Assembly (NCBI GenBank): GCA_965230665.1
Contig: CBDDLM010000004.1
Coordinates: forward strand, 1,984,001-2,048,000
DNA: 64,000 nucleotides
Reading direction: 5' to 3'
Origin: JAGNRR01 sp965230665
Lineage (GTDB): Bacteria; Bacteroidota; Bacteroidia; Chitinophagales; Chitinophagaceae
Of this stretch, positions 27,201 to 34,365 are shown one piece after another. The translations under genes were made by a program, and so were the position numbers. Each line of letters begins with the position of its first letter. Positions within the stretch are counted from its first letter, which is position 1. Below the pieces are notes generated by a model. It made no database searches and had not been told where the DNA came from. It saw only the letters and a list, made by a program, of their open reading frames with translations.

Positions 27201-27528
27201 TGAGGCGTTCGAATTGTTTAAGACGATGATTAACGATACAAACAAGAAGATCGTAAGTTTCTTATGTAAAGCTGGTATTCCTGCTGATGAGGAGCAAGAT
27301 GTTCAAGCGGCTCGTGAACGTAAGACGGATATGAGTAGGATGCAATCGAACAAAGCTGCGGTGGATGCAGCTGGAGATGATTATGCTGCGAATGAAAATG
27401 ATTACTATGACCCGAGTCGACAGGTTAAACAAGAGCCTATTAGAAGAGAAGAGCCGAAAGTCGGTCGAAATGAACCATGTCCTTGTGGTAGTGGCAAAAA
27501 ATATAAACATTGCCATGGTAAGAAATAA
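24220..27528 (+). CDS. secA: preprotein translocase ATPase SecA
   Basis: A 1102-residue motor ATPase that drives unfolded preproteins through SecYEG. Visible are Walker A MATGEGKT (about 188-195), the DEVDSVLIDDARTPL block, and the preprotein crosslinking domain. Helicase motifs are present in TNMAGRGTDIKLG and RGRAGRQGDPG. A C-terminal SEC-C zinc site (GRNEPCPCGSGKKYKHCHG) ends the protein. It is longer than the E. coli protein (901) because of insertions of the kind usual in Bacteroidota. The leader contains an inverted repeat and a small overlapping frame. Confidence 0.97.
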   Translation: MLGLLNKLFGGTKSEKDVKKLQPIVAEINERYEAYASLSNDELRGKTAEFRDRIAEYLKEINTEIDAKRASAEQEVDVHQKDAFFKEIDTLTKTRDEKLEEVLLDILPEAFAVMKETARRFTENTELRSSVMYNDEDFSVSKDYVRIENGEAIYRNSWKAGGAEITWNMIHYDVQLIGGYNLHQGKISEMATGEGKTLVSTLPSYLNGLSGLGVHLVTVNDYLAKRDSEWNAPLFEWLGLKVNCIDKHEPHSDERKEAYAADIVYGTNNEFGFDYLRDNMVQNPNEIVQGKLHYAMIDEVDSVLIDDARTPLIISGPIPKGGEQEFHTLKPRIDQLVNAQRKLTNKFLVDAKKKIANGDTDKESGGLDLFRAYKGLPKNTSIIKFLSEPGIKQVLQKTENYYLGEQQKHMPKAISELYFTIDEKNNQVDLTDKGLQQLTGSGEDPNFFILPDIATELDKIEKAEIADDERAKQKDALLQDYSIKTERIHTMQQLLKAYTLFEKDVEYVVMDGKVKIVDEQTGRIMDGRRYSDGLHQAIEAKENVDVEDATQTFATVTLQNFFRMYHKLAGMTGTAETEAAELYEIYKLDVTAIPTNLPIIRDDRDDKVYKTMREKYRAVIDEIVELSNQGRPVLVGTTSVEVSELLSRMLKQAKIKHNVLNAKQHGKEAQVVAEAGIAGNVTIATNMAGRGTDIKLGPGVKEAGGLAIVGTERHESRRVDRQLRGRAGRQGDPGSSQFFVSLEDNLMRLFGSERLSNVMDKLGHKEGDMIQHGMISKSIERAQKKVEENNFGIRKRLLEYDDVMNSQREVIYARRKNALFGERLAIDLDNAFYDSCQVLAASFDSNKDFEYFKLQIAKEFAIDTGIEKEEFAKMSSDALTERLYDELLTFYERKKQLLKDNVLPVLKNMQARNSNIDRVAIPFTDGQKGMQVVVGLESAIESDGTELLDSIEKQITLGLIDEGWKVHLRQMDETKTSVQMASYEQKDPLLIYKFEAFELFKTMINDTNKKIVSFLCKAGIPADEEQDVQAARERKTDMSRMQSNKAAVDAAGDDYAANENDYYDPSRQVKQEPIRREEPKVGRNEPCPCGSGKKYKHCHGKK

Positions 27529-27588
27529 TAGTATCTAGTCTTATTTTGCAAAGCATATTATATTAGTGAATAAAAAATACGACAAATT

Positions 27589-28155
27589 ATGACACAAGCA
27601 GAAATTATTAACAGATTAAAAGAAGGAAACGATCGTTTCGTTGATGACAAATTAGATGGTAAACTACAAGATAGCTCTAGAAGAGATGAACTCACATCAG
27701 GTCAAGAACCTCATACAATTGTATTGAGTTGTGCAGACAGTCGTGTAGTGCCTGAGTTGGCTTTTGATGCCGGCTTAGGAGAGCTTTTCGTTGTTCGTGT
27801 AGCTGGTAACATCGCTAATAGCTCCTCCATGGCGAGCATAGAATATGCGGTCGCGCATTGTGGTTCAAAGGTCATTGTGGTGTTAGGACATCAAAGTTGT
27901 GGTGCTGTAACAGCTGCTGTGAACGGAGGAGATAATGGTTACAATCTTAATCATTTATTAATGCATATTACACCAGCGATCGCTGCTTGTGGGGATGGTG
28001 CCAGTGTAACGGATGTTGTAAAGAAGAATGCTGAACTTCAAATAAATGAGCTTATTAACCGATCTGCCATTATTAAAAAAGCGGCAGATGAAGGACAGAT
28101 TAAAATCTTACCTGCTTATTATAATCTCGATAGCGGAAAAGTAGATTTTCTATAA
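27589..28155 (+). CDS. beta-class carbonic anhydrase
   Basis: A 188-residue cytoplasmic zinc enzyme interconverting CO2 and bicarbonate. Cys48, Asp50 and Arg52 lie in SCADSRVVPE, and His101 and Cys104 in GHQSCGAV; these are the zinc ligands and the Asp/Arg dyad of the class. No signal peptide. A terminator-like hairpin follows. About 500 bases downstream is a bicarbonate transporter gene, so the two probably serve the same purpose of supplying bicarbonate to carboxylases. Confidence 0.94.
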   Translation: MTQAEIINRLKEGNDRFVDDKLDGKLQDSSRRDELTSGQEPHTIVLSCADSRVVPELAFDAGLGELFVVRVAGNIANSSSMASIEYAVAHCGSKVIVVLGHQSCGAVTAAVNGGDNGYNLNHLLMHITPAIAACGDGASVTDVVKKNAELQINELINRSAIIKKAADEGQIKILPAYYNLDSGKVDFL

Positions 28156-28183
28156 TAGGTTTTTCCCTATATCTTATTGAAGG

Positions 28184-28221
28184 CACCCTTGGAAGTACAA
28201 ACTTTTTAGGGTGTTTTTCTT
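28184..28221 (+). terminator. probable terminator after the carbonic anhydrase gene
   Basis: A CACCCT/AGGGTG outer stem and a small AAGT/ACTT inner stem around ACAA, followed by TTTTT. The interior loop makes it less stable than the other terminators here. Confidence 0.6.
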
Positions 28222-28345
28222 TTATTAGACGGGTAGTTCTTTTTCTTACGCCAGAGATTGAATAAGCTATAATTATTGTTTATGTATTTCATAATAAATA
28301 TAAATTATTATATATAAATGTTTTTTACATCTTTGTGGTCTCGAT

Positions 28346-28642
28346 ATGGAAAACCATCAATTGCAATTAGTAGATAATACTTACAACGTAGAAGAAGCTA
28401 AAGAAATTTTGTTCTCATTGTTGAATGATAAAATGAAATTTCTCAAATTGCGGCTACTCAATACTATGGAGCTTTATGGAAGTTGTTCACCAGATTTAGA
28501 GAGTAGACTTGAGCATCTCAAAGTAGAAAAAGAGTTACTGTACGATATATTTAAACAATATGAGGGAAATGATAGTATTCGGCTTGAGGTTGATTGTATC
28601 GTAGACATCAAGGTTAGGAAGGCACAAGAAACCTCCGAGTAG
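28346..28642 (+). CDS. small soluble protein upstream of the bicarbonate transporter
   Basis: A 98-residue protein with no signal or membrane segment. The first 75 residues look helical with leucine-rich amphipathic runs (EILFSLLNDKMKFLKLRLL and YDIFKQY). The last 25 look like a single strand pair (SIRLEVDCIVDIKV). It starts 330 bases before sbtA and ends 34 bases before it on the same strand, so the two are probably one operon. Cyanobacterial sbtA is often accompanied by the PII-like sbtB, but I see no PII T-loop signature here. Function unknown. Confidence 0.55.
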   Translation: MENHQLQLVDNTYNVEEAKEILFSLLNDKMKFLKLRLLNTMELYGSCSPDLESRLEHLKVEKELLYDIFKQYEGNDSIRLEVDCIVDIKVRKAQETSE

Positions 28643-28675
28643 ACTACCAAACAAAGTAATATCTCTTTATATTAT

Positions 28676-29638
28676 ATGGACACACATCTTCTTTTAGATA
28701 ATTTATCAAACCCTGCACTCTTGTTTTTCTTTCTTGGCATTTTAGCCGTTCAGTTAAAAAGTGATCTGGAAATTCCAAGGACATCTTCAAAGTTTATTGC
28801 TTTATACTTATTGTTCTCAATTGGTTTTAAAGGTGGAGTAGAACTCGCACATAGCGACCTCGGATTCGAAATTATCCAAATACTTTTTTTTGGCATGCTA
28901 TTGGCAATTTTCGTTCCGTCCTATACATTTTTTCTTCTTAAGAAAAAATTAGGAACTTATAATGCTGGTGCCATTGCCGCCGCTTATGGTTCTGTAAGTG
29001 CTGTTACTTTTGTAACGGCTGTCTCTTTTTTAGAGATACAGCACGTAGAATTTGGAGGGCACATGGTTGCTGTTATGGCCTTGATGGAAGCGCCCTCTAT
29101 CATTGTAGGGGTACTTCTATTATCATATTTTAGAAAGGATCGTGCGGAAAAGATTTCTATTAAAAATGTTATTCATCATTCTTTCACAAATGGAAGTGTG
29201 TTATTAATTATAGGAAGTTTGATAATTGGTTTTTTAGCCAATGAAAAACAAGCGCAAGGTATCGAACCTTTTACGACAGAGTTATTTAAAGGGTTTTTGG
29301 CTGTTTTTCTATTAGATATGGGTATCACAAGCGGAAGGAAATTATCGGCCTTTTGGAAGTATGGTCTCTTTCCCTTTGCATTTGCCATATTGGTTCCATT
29401 GTTGAATGGGACCTTGGTAGCCTATCTTAGTAGATTCGTTAGCGCAAGCCAAGGAGATCAGTTCTTATTTGCCATTTTGGCGGCAAGTGCATCTTATATT
29501 GCTGTTCCAGCTGCTATGAAATTGGCAGCGCCAAAAGCAAACCCAGGGATTTACATCCCAATGGCTCTGGCCGTAACGTTTCCATTTAATATTACACTGG
29601 GGATGCCCATTTATATGTATATTATCACCTGTTTATAG
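28676..29638 (+). CDS. sbtA: SbtA-family sodium-dependent bicarbonate transporter
   Basis: A 320-residue protein with about ten hydrophobic segments in two inverted halves. It shows SbtA-type blocks: NPALLFFFLGILA at the N-terminus, the FSIGFKGGVEL turn, AAAYGSVSAVTFVTAV, and the C-terminal AASASYIAVPAAMKLA. SbtA imports HCO3- with Na+ in cyanobacteria, and heterotrophic homologues are thought to feed anaplerotic carboxylation. The neighbouring carbonic anhydrase supports that reading. Length is slightly below cyanobacterial members (about 370) because the central cytoplasmic loop is short. Confidence 0.88.
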   Translation: MDTHLLLDNLSNPALLFFFLGILAVQLKSDLEIPRTSSKFIALYLLFSIGFKGGVELAHSDLGFEIIQILFFGMLLAIFVPSYTFFLLKKKLGTYNAGAIAAAYGSVSAVTFVTAVSFLEIQHVEFGGHMVAVMALMEAPSIIVGVLLLSYFRKDRAEKISIKNVIHHSFTNGSVLLIIGSLIIGFLANEKQAQGIEPFTTELFKGFLAVFLLDMGITSGRKLSAFWKYGLFPFAFAILVPLLNGTLVAYLSRFVSASQGDQFLFAILAASASYIAVPAAMKLAAPKANPGIYIPMALAVTFPFNITLGMPIYMYIITCL

Positions 29639-29652
29639 ATTTAACGGATCCA

Positions 29653-30000
29653 TTATTGGTCTGACCAAACGGCAAGTTCATTTCCATTAGGGTCCGAAAA
29701 ATGAAATCTTTTTCCACCTGGAAAAGAAAAAGTATCTCGAGTAATAGTACCTCCAGATGCAATAATCTTATTCTTGACCAGTTCAAGATCTCGATGATAG
29801 AGTATGACCAAAGCTCCGTTTGTAATGGGGGCTTCAGTTTTCTCAAAACCACCTTCTAATCCGCTATTAGAAAAGGCCACATAATTTGCTCCATAATCAG
29901 TAAATTCCCAATCAAAACAGTTTGAGTAAAAGGTTTTGGTCTTTTCAATACTATGAGCTTTAAACTCTACATACTGGATGTGATGATCTATTAATTTCAT
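29653..30000 (-). CDS. VOC-family (glyoxalase/bleomycin-resistance fold) protein
   Basis: A 115-residue single VOC module. It has paired beta-alpha-beta-beta-beta units with HIQYVEFKAHSIEKTKTFY at the start, FENSGLEGG-like text in the middle, and FHFSDPNGNELAVW at the end. The C-terminal glutamate is in the usual metal position. Members bind or convert small molecules; the substrate is unknown. It starts two bases after the stop of the aminotransferase gene, so they are cotranscribed. Confidence 0.85.
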   Translation of the reverse strand: MKLIDHHIQYVEFKAHSIEKTKTFYSNCFDWEFTDYGANYVAFSNSGLEGGFEKTEAPITNGALVILYHRDLELVKNKIIASGGTITRDTFSFPGGKRFHFSDPNGNELAVWSDQ

Positions 30001-30002
30001 TT

Positions 30003-31163
30003 TTATAGTAGCGTTGTATTTAATTTAATTTTACGGATCGAATTGATGAGATGTTCAATGTCTATCTTACTATTATAAGCTTGAAATGAAATACGGAGAT
30101 AGCATTGATGCTCAATCTGCATAATGGGAATTTCGATTTTGTACTGTTCAAATAAATGCTCTTTAAGAGCTACTGCATCTTTCGTTTGAATTGGGATACT
30201 ACAAATCTGACCGAGAAATTCATCACTTAGTGGACTTAATACTTTGCTATTCAGTTCTTCAGCAACTATCGGATAATAGTGTTGTAGTAGTTTTCGGCAT
30301 TGAGCTTTTTTATTTTCCCAATCATTGTCTTCAAAAAAATGCAGGCAAGTAGGTGTAGTTAGATAAGCACTGAAGTCTCTTGTTCCGTTGTATTGATGAT
30401 AGTCTTGAAAAAGTGAATTACTTGGCGTAACTGCATCATACCCCCACGAAACGATGAGCGGATCAATCGTATGTTGTAATTCTTTTTTGATATATAAAAA
30501 AGTATTTCCTTTCGGAGCAAGTAGCCATTTATGATTAGCTCCTGTATAGACGTCTGGATTTAGCTTCTTAATATTCAATGGAATATGACCAGGTACATGA
30601 GCTCCATCAACGATAACGAATAAGCCTAACTTTCTTGCTTGGTCGCAGATTTCCTGTGCGGGAAAGATAAGAGCAGTGGAACTCGTAATATGAGAAAGGA
30701 ATACAACCTTTGTTTTTGGGGTATAGGCCTTCCAAAACTCTTCAAGAAATTGTTCTTTAGAAGTTAAGGGTAAGGAAATATCTGCTTGGATATATTTTGC
30801 ACCTGTTTGTTTGCAATAGTATTTCCATGTTCTATCCAGTGCGCCATACTCTTGATTAGTAGTGAGTATTTCATCATTAGGTTGCAATGCTAAACTTCTA
30901 ATTACAGTGTTCAATGCGGTGGTTGGATTAGGCATATAAACAAGGTCTTGTTCGTCACAATGGATATAATTAGCCAATACCTTTCGAGAGGTATTCAAAG
31001 CTTCTGGACCGTATTTCGTTATAAACTGAACAGGATTTTGTTCTAATTGAGTTTGCCATTTTTGATAATCTTCAAAAACAACCTTCGGGCAGGCACCAAA
31101 AGAGCCATGATTTAGGAATGTTATATCTGGATCTAGTATAAACTTTTCTTTAATTTGATTCAC
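30003..31163 (-). CDS. class V aminotransferase-fold PLP enzyme, isopenicillin N epimerase-like
   Basis: A 386-residue PLP enzyme starting from a GTG at 31163. It opens with FLNHGSFGACPK, has the PLP aspartate in VIVDGAHVPGH and the Schiff-base lysine in GANHKWLLAPKG. This order matches the isopenicillin N epimerase-like/cysteine desulfurase-like branch rather than kynureninase. In practice many of these are uncharacterised amino acid epimerases or lyases. It is in an operon with the VOC protein and divergent from the S41 peptidase gene. Confidence 0.85.
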   Translation of the reverse strand: MNQIKEKFILDPDITFLNHGSFGACPKVVFEDYQKWQTQLEQNPVQFITKYGPEALNTSRKVLANYIHCDEQDLVYMPNPTTALNTVIRSLALQPNDEILTTNQEYGALDRTWKYYCKQTGAKYIQADISLPLTSKEQFLEEFWKAYTPKTKVVFLSHITSSTALIFPAQEICDQARKLGLFVIVDGAHVPGHIPLNIKKLNPDVYTGANHKWLLAPKGNTFLYIKKELQHTIDPLIVSWGYDAVTPSNSLFQDYHQYNGTRDFSAYLTTPTCLHFFEDNDWENKKAQCRKLLQHYYPIVAEELNSKVLSPLSDEFLGQICSIPIQTKDAVALKEHLFEQYKIEIPIMQIEHQCYLRISFQAYNSKIDIEHLINSIRKIKLNTTLL

Positions 31164-31274
31164 TATGCCAAGTTAGTCATAATAGATAATTCGGTTGTTA
31201 ATTTATACAAACACTTTTCGATAAGCCTTTTGATTAAGTCGAACTATACTAAAAGAATAGTATTTTCATTTTTC

Positions 31275-32822
31275 ATGCCGAGTCGAATAAGATTATTAGC
31301 AATAGTATTATACAGTATAATACTATTATTTTTTTCGTCAAAATGTCCTGCGCAGGTTAATAAACATGATTGTATAGCCCCATTTGATCTCGAAAAGGTA
31401 TATAATGAGTATAAACGAGCAAGTAGACCATTAGCGAATATTGAATTTGATAAACCACTTAATCCGTTATGGGTACAAAGAGATCTTCTAATCTTAAAGG
31501 ATATTCTTGAAGAAGCCAATACAAGTCTTTATCGTTATACAACCAAGGATAGACTTAATAATCTTTTTGACCAGAAGTTATGTCAATTGCAAGACTCTGT
31601 TTCTTATTTGGAGTTCGTGCGGGTTATCGCACAGGTGTTTAATACCGTAGCTTGCGGACATAGTGGTTGGTCACATAATGTTCATTATAGAAAACACAGG
31701 AATAATAAAATGACGTTCTTTCCATTAAAAGTTTTTTCGTATAAGGATCAATACTTTATTCACCAAAATGGATCGATGGACTCTACAATCGTACCAGGAG
31801 ACCGAATTATTGGAATAAACGGGCAGACACCTGATCAATTAAATACAATCCTTAGAAAGCATATGGGACGCGATGGACAAAGTGCTCCTTGGGGAACTGC
31901 GGATATTGATCAGTATTTTCAAATGGCCTATTCTAACTTTATAGCAAATCCGGACACTTTTAAATTGATTATTGAGGATCAAGTAAATAAACAAAGACGT
32001 TCTGTCAACCTGCCTGCACAGAAACGCCATATTACAGATTCTATTTTGAAGAGTAAATATGCAAAGGTCGCGGGTCTAGGTAGGCCATTAAGATTTAACC
32101 TTTCTTCTGACAAAAAAGTAGCGACTTATACGATTAAGTGGTTTAGGAATGAATATATAAAATCACAGGGCCAGAATTTTATTAATTTTACGGACTCTGT
32201 TTTTCATATTCTTTGTAAAGAGAAAGTTGAAAATCTAATTATCGACCTTAGGGGTAATCGTGGTGGTTGGACTGCCAATGGTATGGAGCTGTTTTCCTAT
32301 TTTATAACAAGACCCACTAGGTATATTGATAAAGTAGAGTTTAATAAAACGGACTCTTTTTCTTTCAGTAACCTTTTGTTAAGAGATCAAGAAATTGAAG
32401 ATAGTATGCTATTTACCAAGAACGAAAGAGGTTTATTGGAATGGTCGAACTATCATGTTCAAGTTGCTCAACCTAAAAAACAACATGTCTTTTCCCGCCC
32501 CATATATATATTGATCGATGATATGAGCCGTTCTTGCTCTGCAGTATTTTCAGCACTGATGAAAACGCATACAAATGCAGTTTTCATTGGAGAAGAAAGT
32601 GGTGGGGCGCAGTGTGGTCAAAATGGAATGGTTCTAGTAGCGCAGTTGCCGTATACAGGTTTAGTGGTAAAGGTAAGTACTGGACAATACACGTGTAATG
32701 TAACAGATCAGAGCAACCCAAGAGGTGTTATCCCTGATTATACAATAAAAAGGACATGGAATGATTTTGTAAATAAACGTGATCCTCAAATGGAATATGT
32801 GAAAACATTAATTTATAAGTAG
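31275..32822 (+). CDS. S41-family secreted peptidase
   Basis: About 515 residues from the ATG at 31275. A longer frame from 31155 would overlap the divergent gene and bury the signal peptide, so the internal start is preferred (MPSRIRLLAIVLYSIILLF to KCPAQ). A helical N-terminal region precedes a PDZ-like domain (PGDRIIGINGQTPDQL). The S41 core follows, with LIIDLRGNRGG, a serine in DDMSRSCSAVFS and ESGGAQCG. It is a tail-specific-protease relative acting in the periplasm or outside. Confidence 0.85.
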   Translation: MPSRIRLLAIVLYSIILLFFSSKCPAQVNKHDCIAPFDLEKVYNEYKRASRPLANIEFDKPLNPLWVQRDLLILKDILEEANTSLYRYTTKDRLNNLFDQKLCQLQDSVSYLEFVRVIAQVFNTVACGHSGWSHNVHYRKHRNNKMTFFPLKVFSYKDQYFIHQNGSMDSTIVPGDRIIGINGQTPDQLNTILRKHMGRDGQSAPWGTADIDQYFQMAYSNFIANPDTFKLIIEDQVNKQRRSVNLPAQKRHITDSILKSKYAKVAGLGRPLRFNLSSDKKVATYTIKWFRNEYIKSQGQNFINFTDSVFHILCKEKVENLIIDLRGNRGGWTANGMELFSYFITRPTRYIDKVEFNKTDSFSFSNLLLRDQEIEDSMLFTKNERGLLEWSNYHVQVAQPKKQHVFSRPIYILIDDMSRSCSAVFSALMKTHTNAVFIGEESGGAQCGQNGMVLVAQLPYTGLVVKVSTGQYTCNVTDQSNPRGVIPDYTIKRTWNDFVNKRDPQMEYVKTLIYK

Positions 32823-32880
32823 GTTGTGTCGGAGATCGAACTTATATAATGTAATGATTTCTATGGTATTAAAAGACAAG

Positions 32881-32910
32881 AGGGCTGCAATTACAAAAAA
32901 TCACAGCCCT
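32881..32910 (-). terminator. terminator between the S41 peptidase and Kelch genes
   Basis: A seven-bp stem (AGGGCTG with CAGCCCT) with a 16-base loop, flanked by A/T-rich sequence. It lies between convergent genes and could serve both. Confidence 0.55.
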
Positions 32911-32930
32911 TCCTGATCTAAAGCAACGAG

Positions 32931-34187
32931 TTATTCTTTGATAAACTGGAATGATTTATTCAATCCAGGAAGTCGAAGAAAATAATTTCCGGATTCTAAT
33001 GAGCTAATATTCACTACGCTTTTCTCATTTAGTTTCGTTTCTAATATTTTACGGCCACTTATATCAAAGACCTGAACTCGTTTGTCTTTAATTCTATCTA
33101 CATATTGATTGGATAAATGCATTTCTTCACTAGCGGGGTTTGGATAGAATAGGTTTTTGTCTAGTTCATAGTCACGAACTGCATTCGGTGTATTAGATTC
33201 AAATTCATACCAATCTCTGAAGTAAGAATTATTCCCTCCAATAAAGCTCCATCCAGCGCCAATGTATGCTTTGTTGTTATAGGATACCGTCATAGATGAT
33301 TGTCTTGATGCACCTGGAAAACTAGTGGTAACTAGAGACCATGAGTTACTTGTTGGATCATAACTATAGAAATCTGTATGATATACAAACTGGAAGCTGC
33401 TATTTACATTACTACCCAAGCCACAAAAACCGCGGCCACCAGCACTAAAACCCATGGCGCCACCGCGTACGGCTCCCGGTAGTGGTGCTTTAGCTGTCCA
33501 TGTGTCCGTTGTTGGGTTATACTCATAAAGAAGTTTTGTTTGCTGTGTTGTAGTCACTTTTGTAAGACCGCAGGCAACATATCCTTTATCATTTAATACA
33601 AAACTTGAGGCCTGTGCGATGTTTGGAGTTGGGAAATTAGCGCGTTGTGTCCAAGTATTACCATCAAACTCCCAAGTTGTATTTGTATTCGTATTATTAT
33701 TATCATAACCACCTACCAGATAGGCTTTATTATTGATAACGAAAACAGCTGCGCCTCTTCGATATGTAAATGGAGGAGCAGGTTTAGTAGCCCATGTATC
33801 GGTACTTTCGTTATACTCATAAAAGTCTAATAACTTTGTTGATGTAAATGTGCTTGGGTTAATATCATCTCCGTTAAGAAGATAGGCTTTCCCATTAATA
33901 GTAAAAGCCTGTGCCGATGATCGAGAGTACACAGAGTTTGGGAGATCACTTTTAGGATTCCATGTATTCATACCGATATCATAAACATAAAGTTTCTTGC
34001 CATAAAACCCACCACCAGCATAAATTTTTCCATTTATTTCAAATGCAATCCCTCCGTCGAAATCGTTATTCGTTCCAGGCATATTGGCTAAAGTTTTAAA
34101 GGTTTGTCCGTAGCTGACTGATGTTAGAAATATTAGAACAGCAGCTAGGGCATTCAGAGTAATTGATTGTAGAATTTTCTTTATCAT
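32931..34187 (-). CDS. Kelch-repeat protein with T9SS sorting domain
   Basis: A 418-residue secreted protein with a signal peptide (to about residue 27). Six Kelch-type repeats give a predicted beta-propeller; the recurring pattern is a glycine pair followed by Y..D..TdTW...P. The C-terminal 75 residues are a type A T9SS sorting domain (FYPNPASEEMHLSN, VFDISGRKIL, SGNYFLRL). It should cross the outer membrane by the T9SS and be released or attached to the surface. The ligand is unknown. Confidence 0.9.
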   Translation of the reverse strand: MIKKILQSITLNALAAVLIFLTSVSYGQTFKTLANMPGTNNDFDGGIAFEINGKIYAGGGFYGKKLYVYDIGMNTWNPKSDLPNSVYSRSSAQAFTINGKAYLLNGDDINPSTFTSTKLLDFYEYNESTDTWATKPAPPFTYRRGAAVFVINNKAYLVGGYDNNNTNTNTTWEFDGNTWTQRANFPTPNIAQASSFVLNDKGYVACGLTKVTTTQQTKLLYEYNPTTDTWTAKAPLPGAVRGGAMGFSAGGRGFCGLGSNVNSSFQFVYHTDFYSYDPTSNSWSLVTTSFPGASRQSSMTVSYNNKAYIGAGWSFIGGNNSYFRDWYEFESNTPNAVRDYELDKNLFYPNPASEEMHLSNQYVDRIKDKRVQVFDISGRKILETKLNEKSVVNISSLESGNYFLRLPGLNKSFQFIKE

Positions 34188-34279
34188 AATAATTAGTTTT
34201 ATTCTACCCTATGACGGAAAAACAAAATGACTAGGTTGTAGAATTGTACCTAACTAAACTGAATTTTGAATTAATAGAA

Positions 34280-34319
34280 ACTTAAAAAAAGTGCAATACT
34301 TAATTAGTACTTAAAAAAG
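34280..34319 (+). repeat. two ACTTAAAAAA(A)G direct repeats before a two-component operon
   Basis: An 11-12 base direct repeat begins at 34280 and again at 34309, with a TACTTAATTAGTA near-palindrome between. OmpR-family regulators bind direct repeats, so this may be an autoregulatory site, though A-rich repeats are common. Confidence 0.3.
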
Positions 34320-34365
34320 CGATTTTAAAAGATACTCAGCAAGAATTATATATTTTTATTGTAGC

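Noticed and set aside
28346..28642. SbtB (PII-like) identity for the 98-residue protein
   Set aside because: The fold pattern is mostly helical and no PII-like ferredoxin-fold order is visible; position alone is not enough.
30003..31163. Kynureninase as identity of the class V enzyme, which would link it to the ALDH at 61920
   Set aside because: The FLNHGSFGACP opening and GANHKW lysine region fit the epimerase-like branch better, and the genes are 30 kb apart.
31155..31274. N-terminal extension of the S41 peptidase
   Set aside because: It would overlap the divergent aminotransferase gene and hide a good signal peptide; the ATG at 31275 is preferred.
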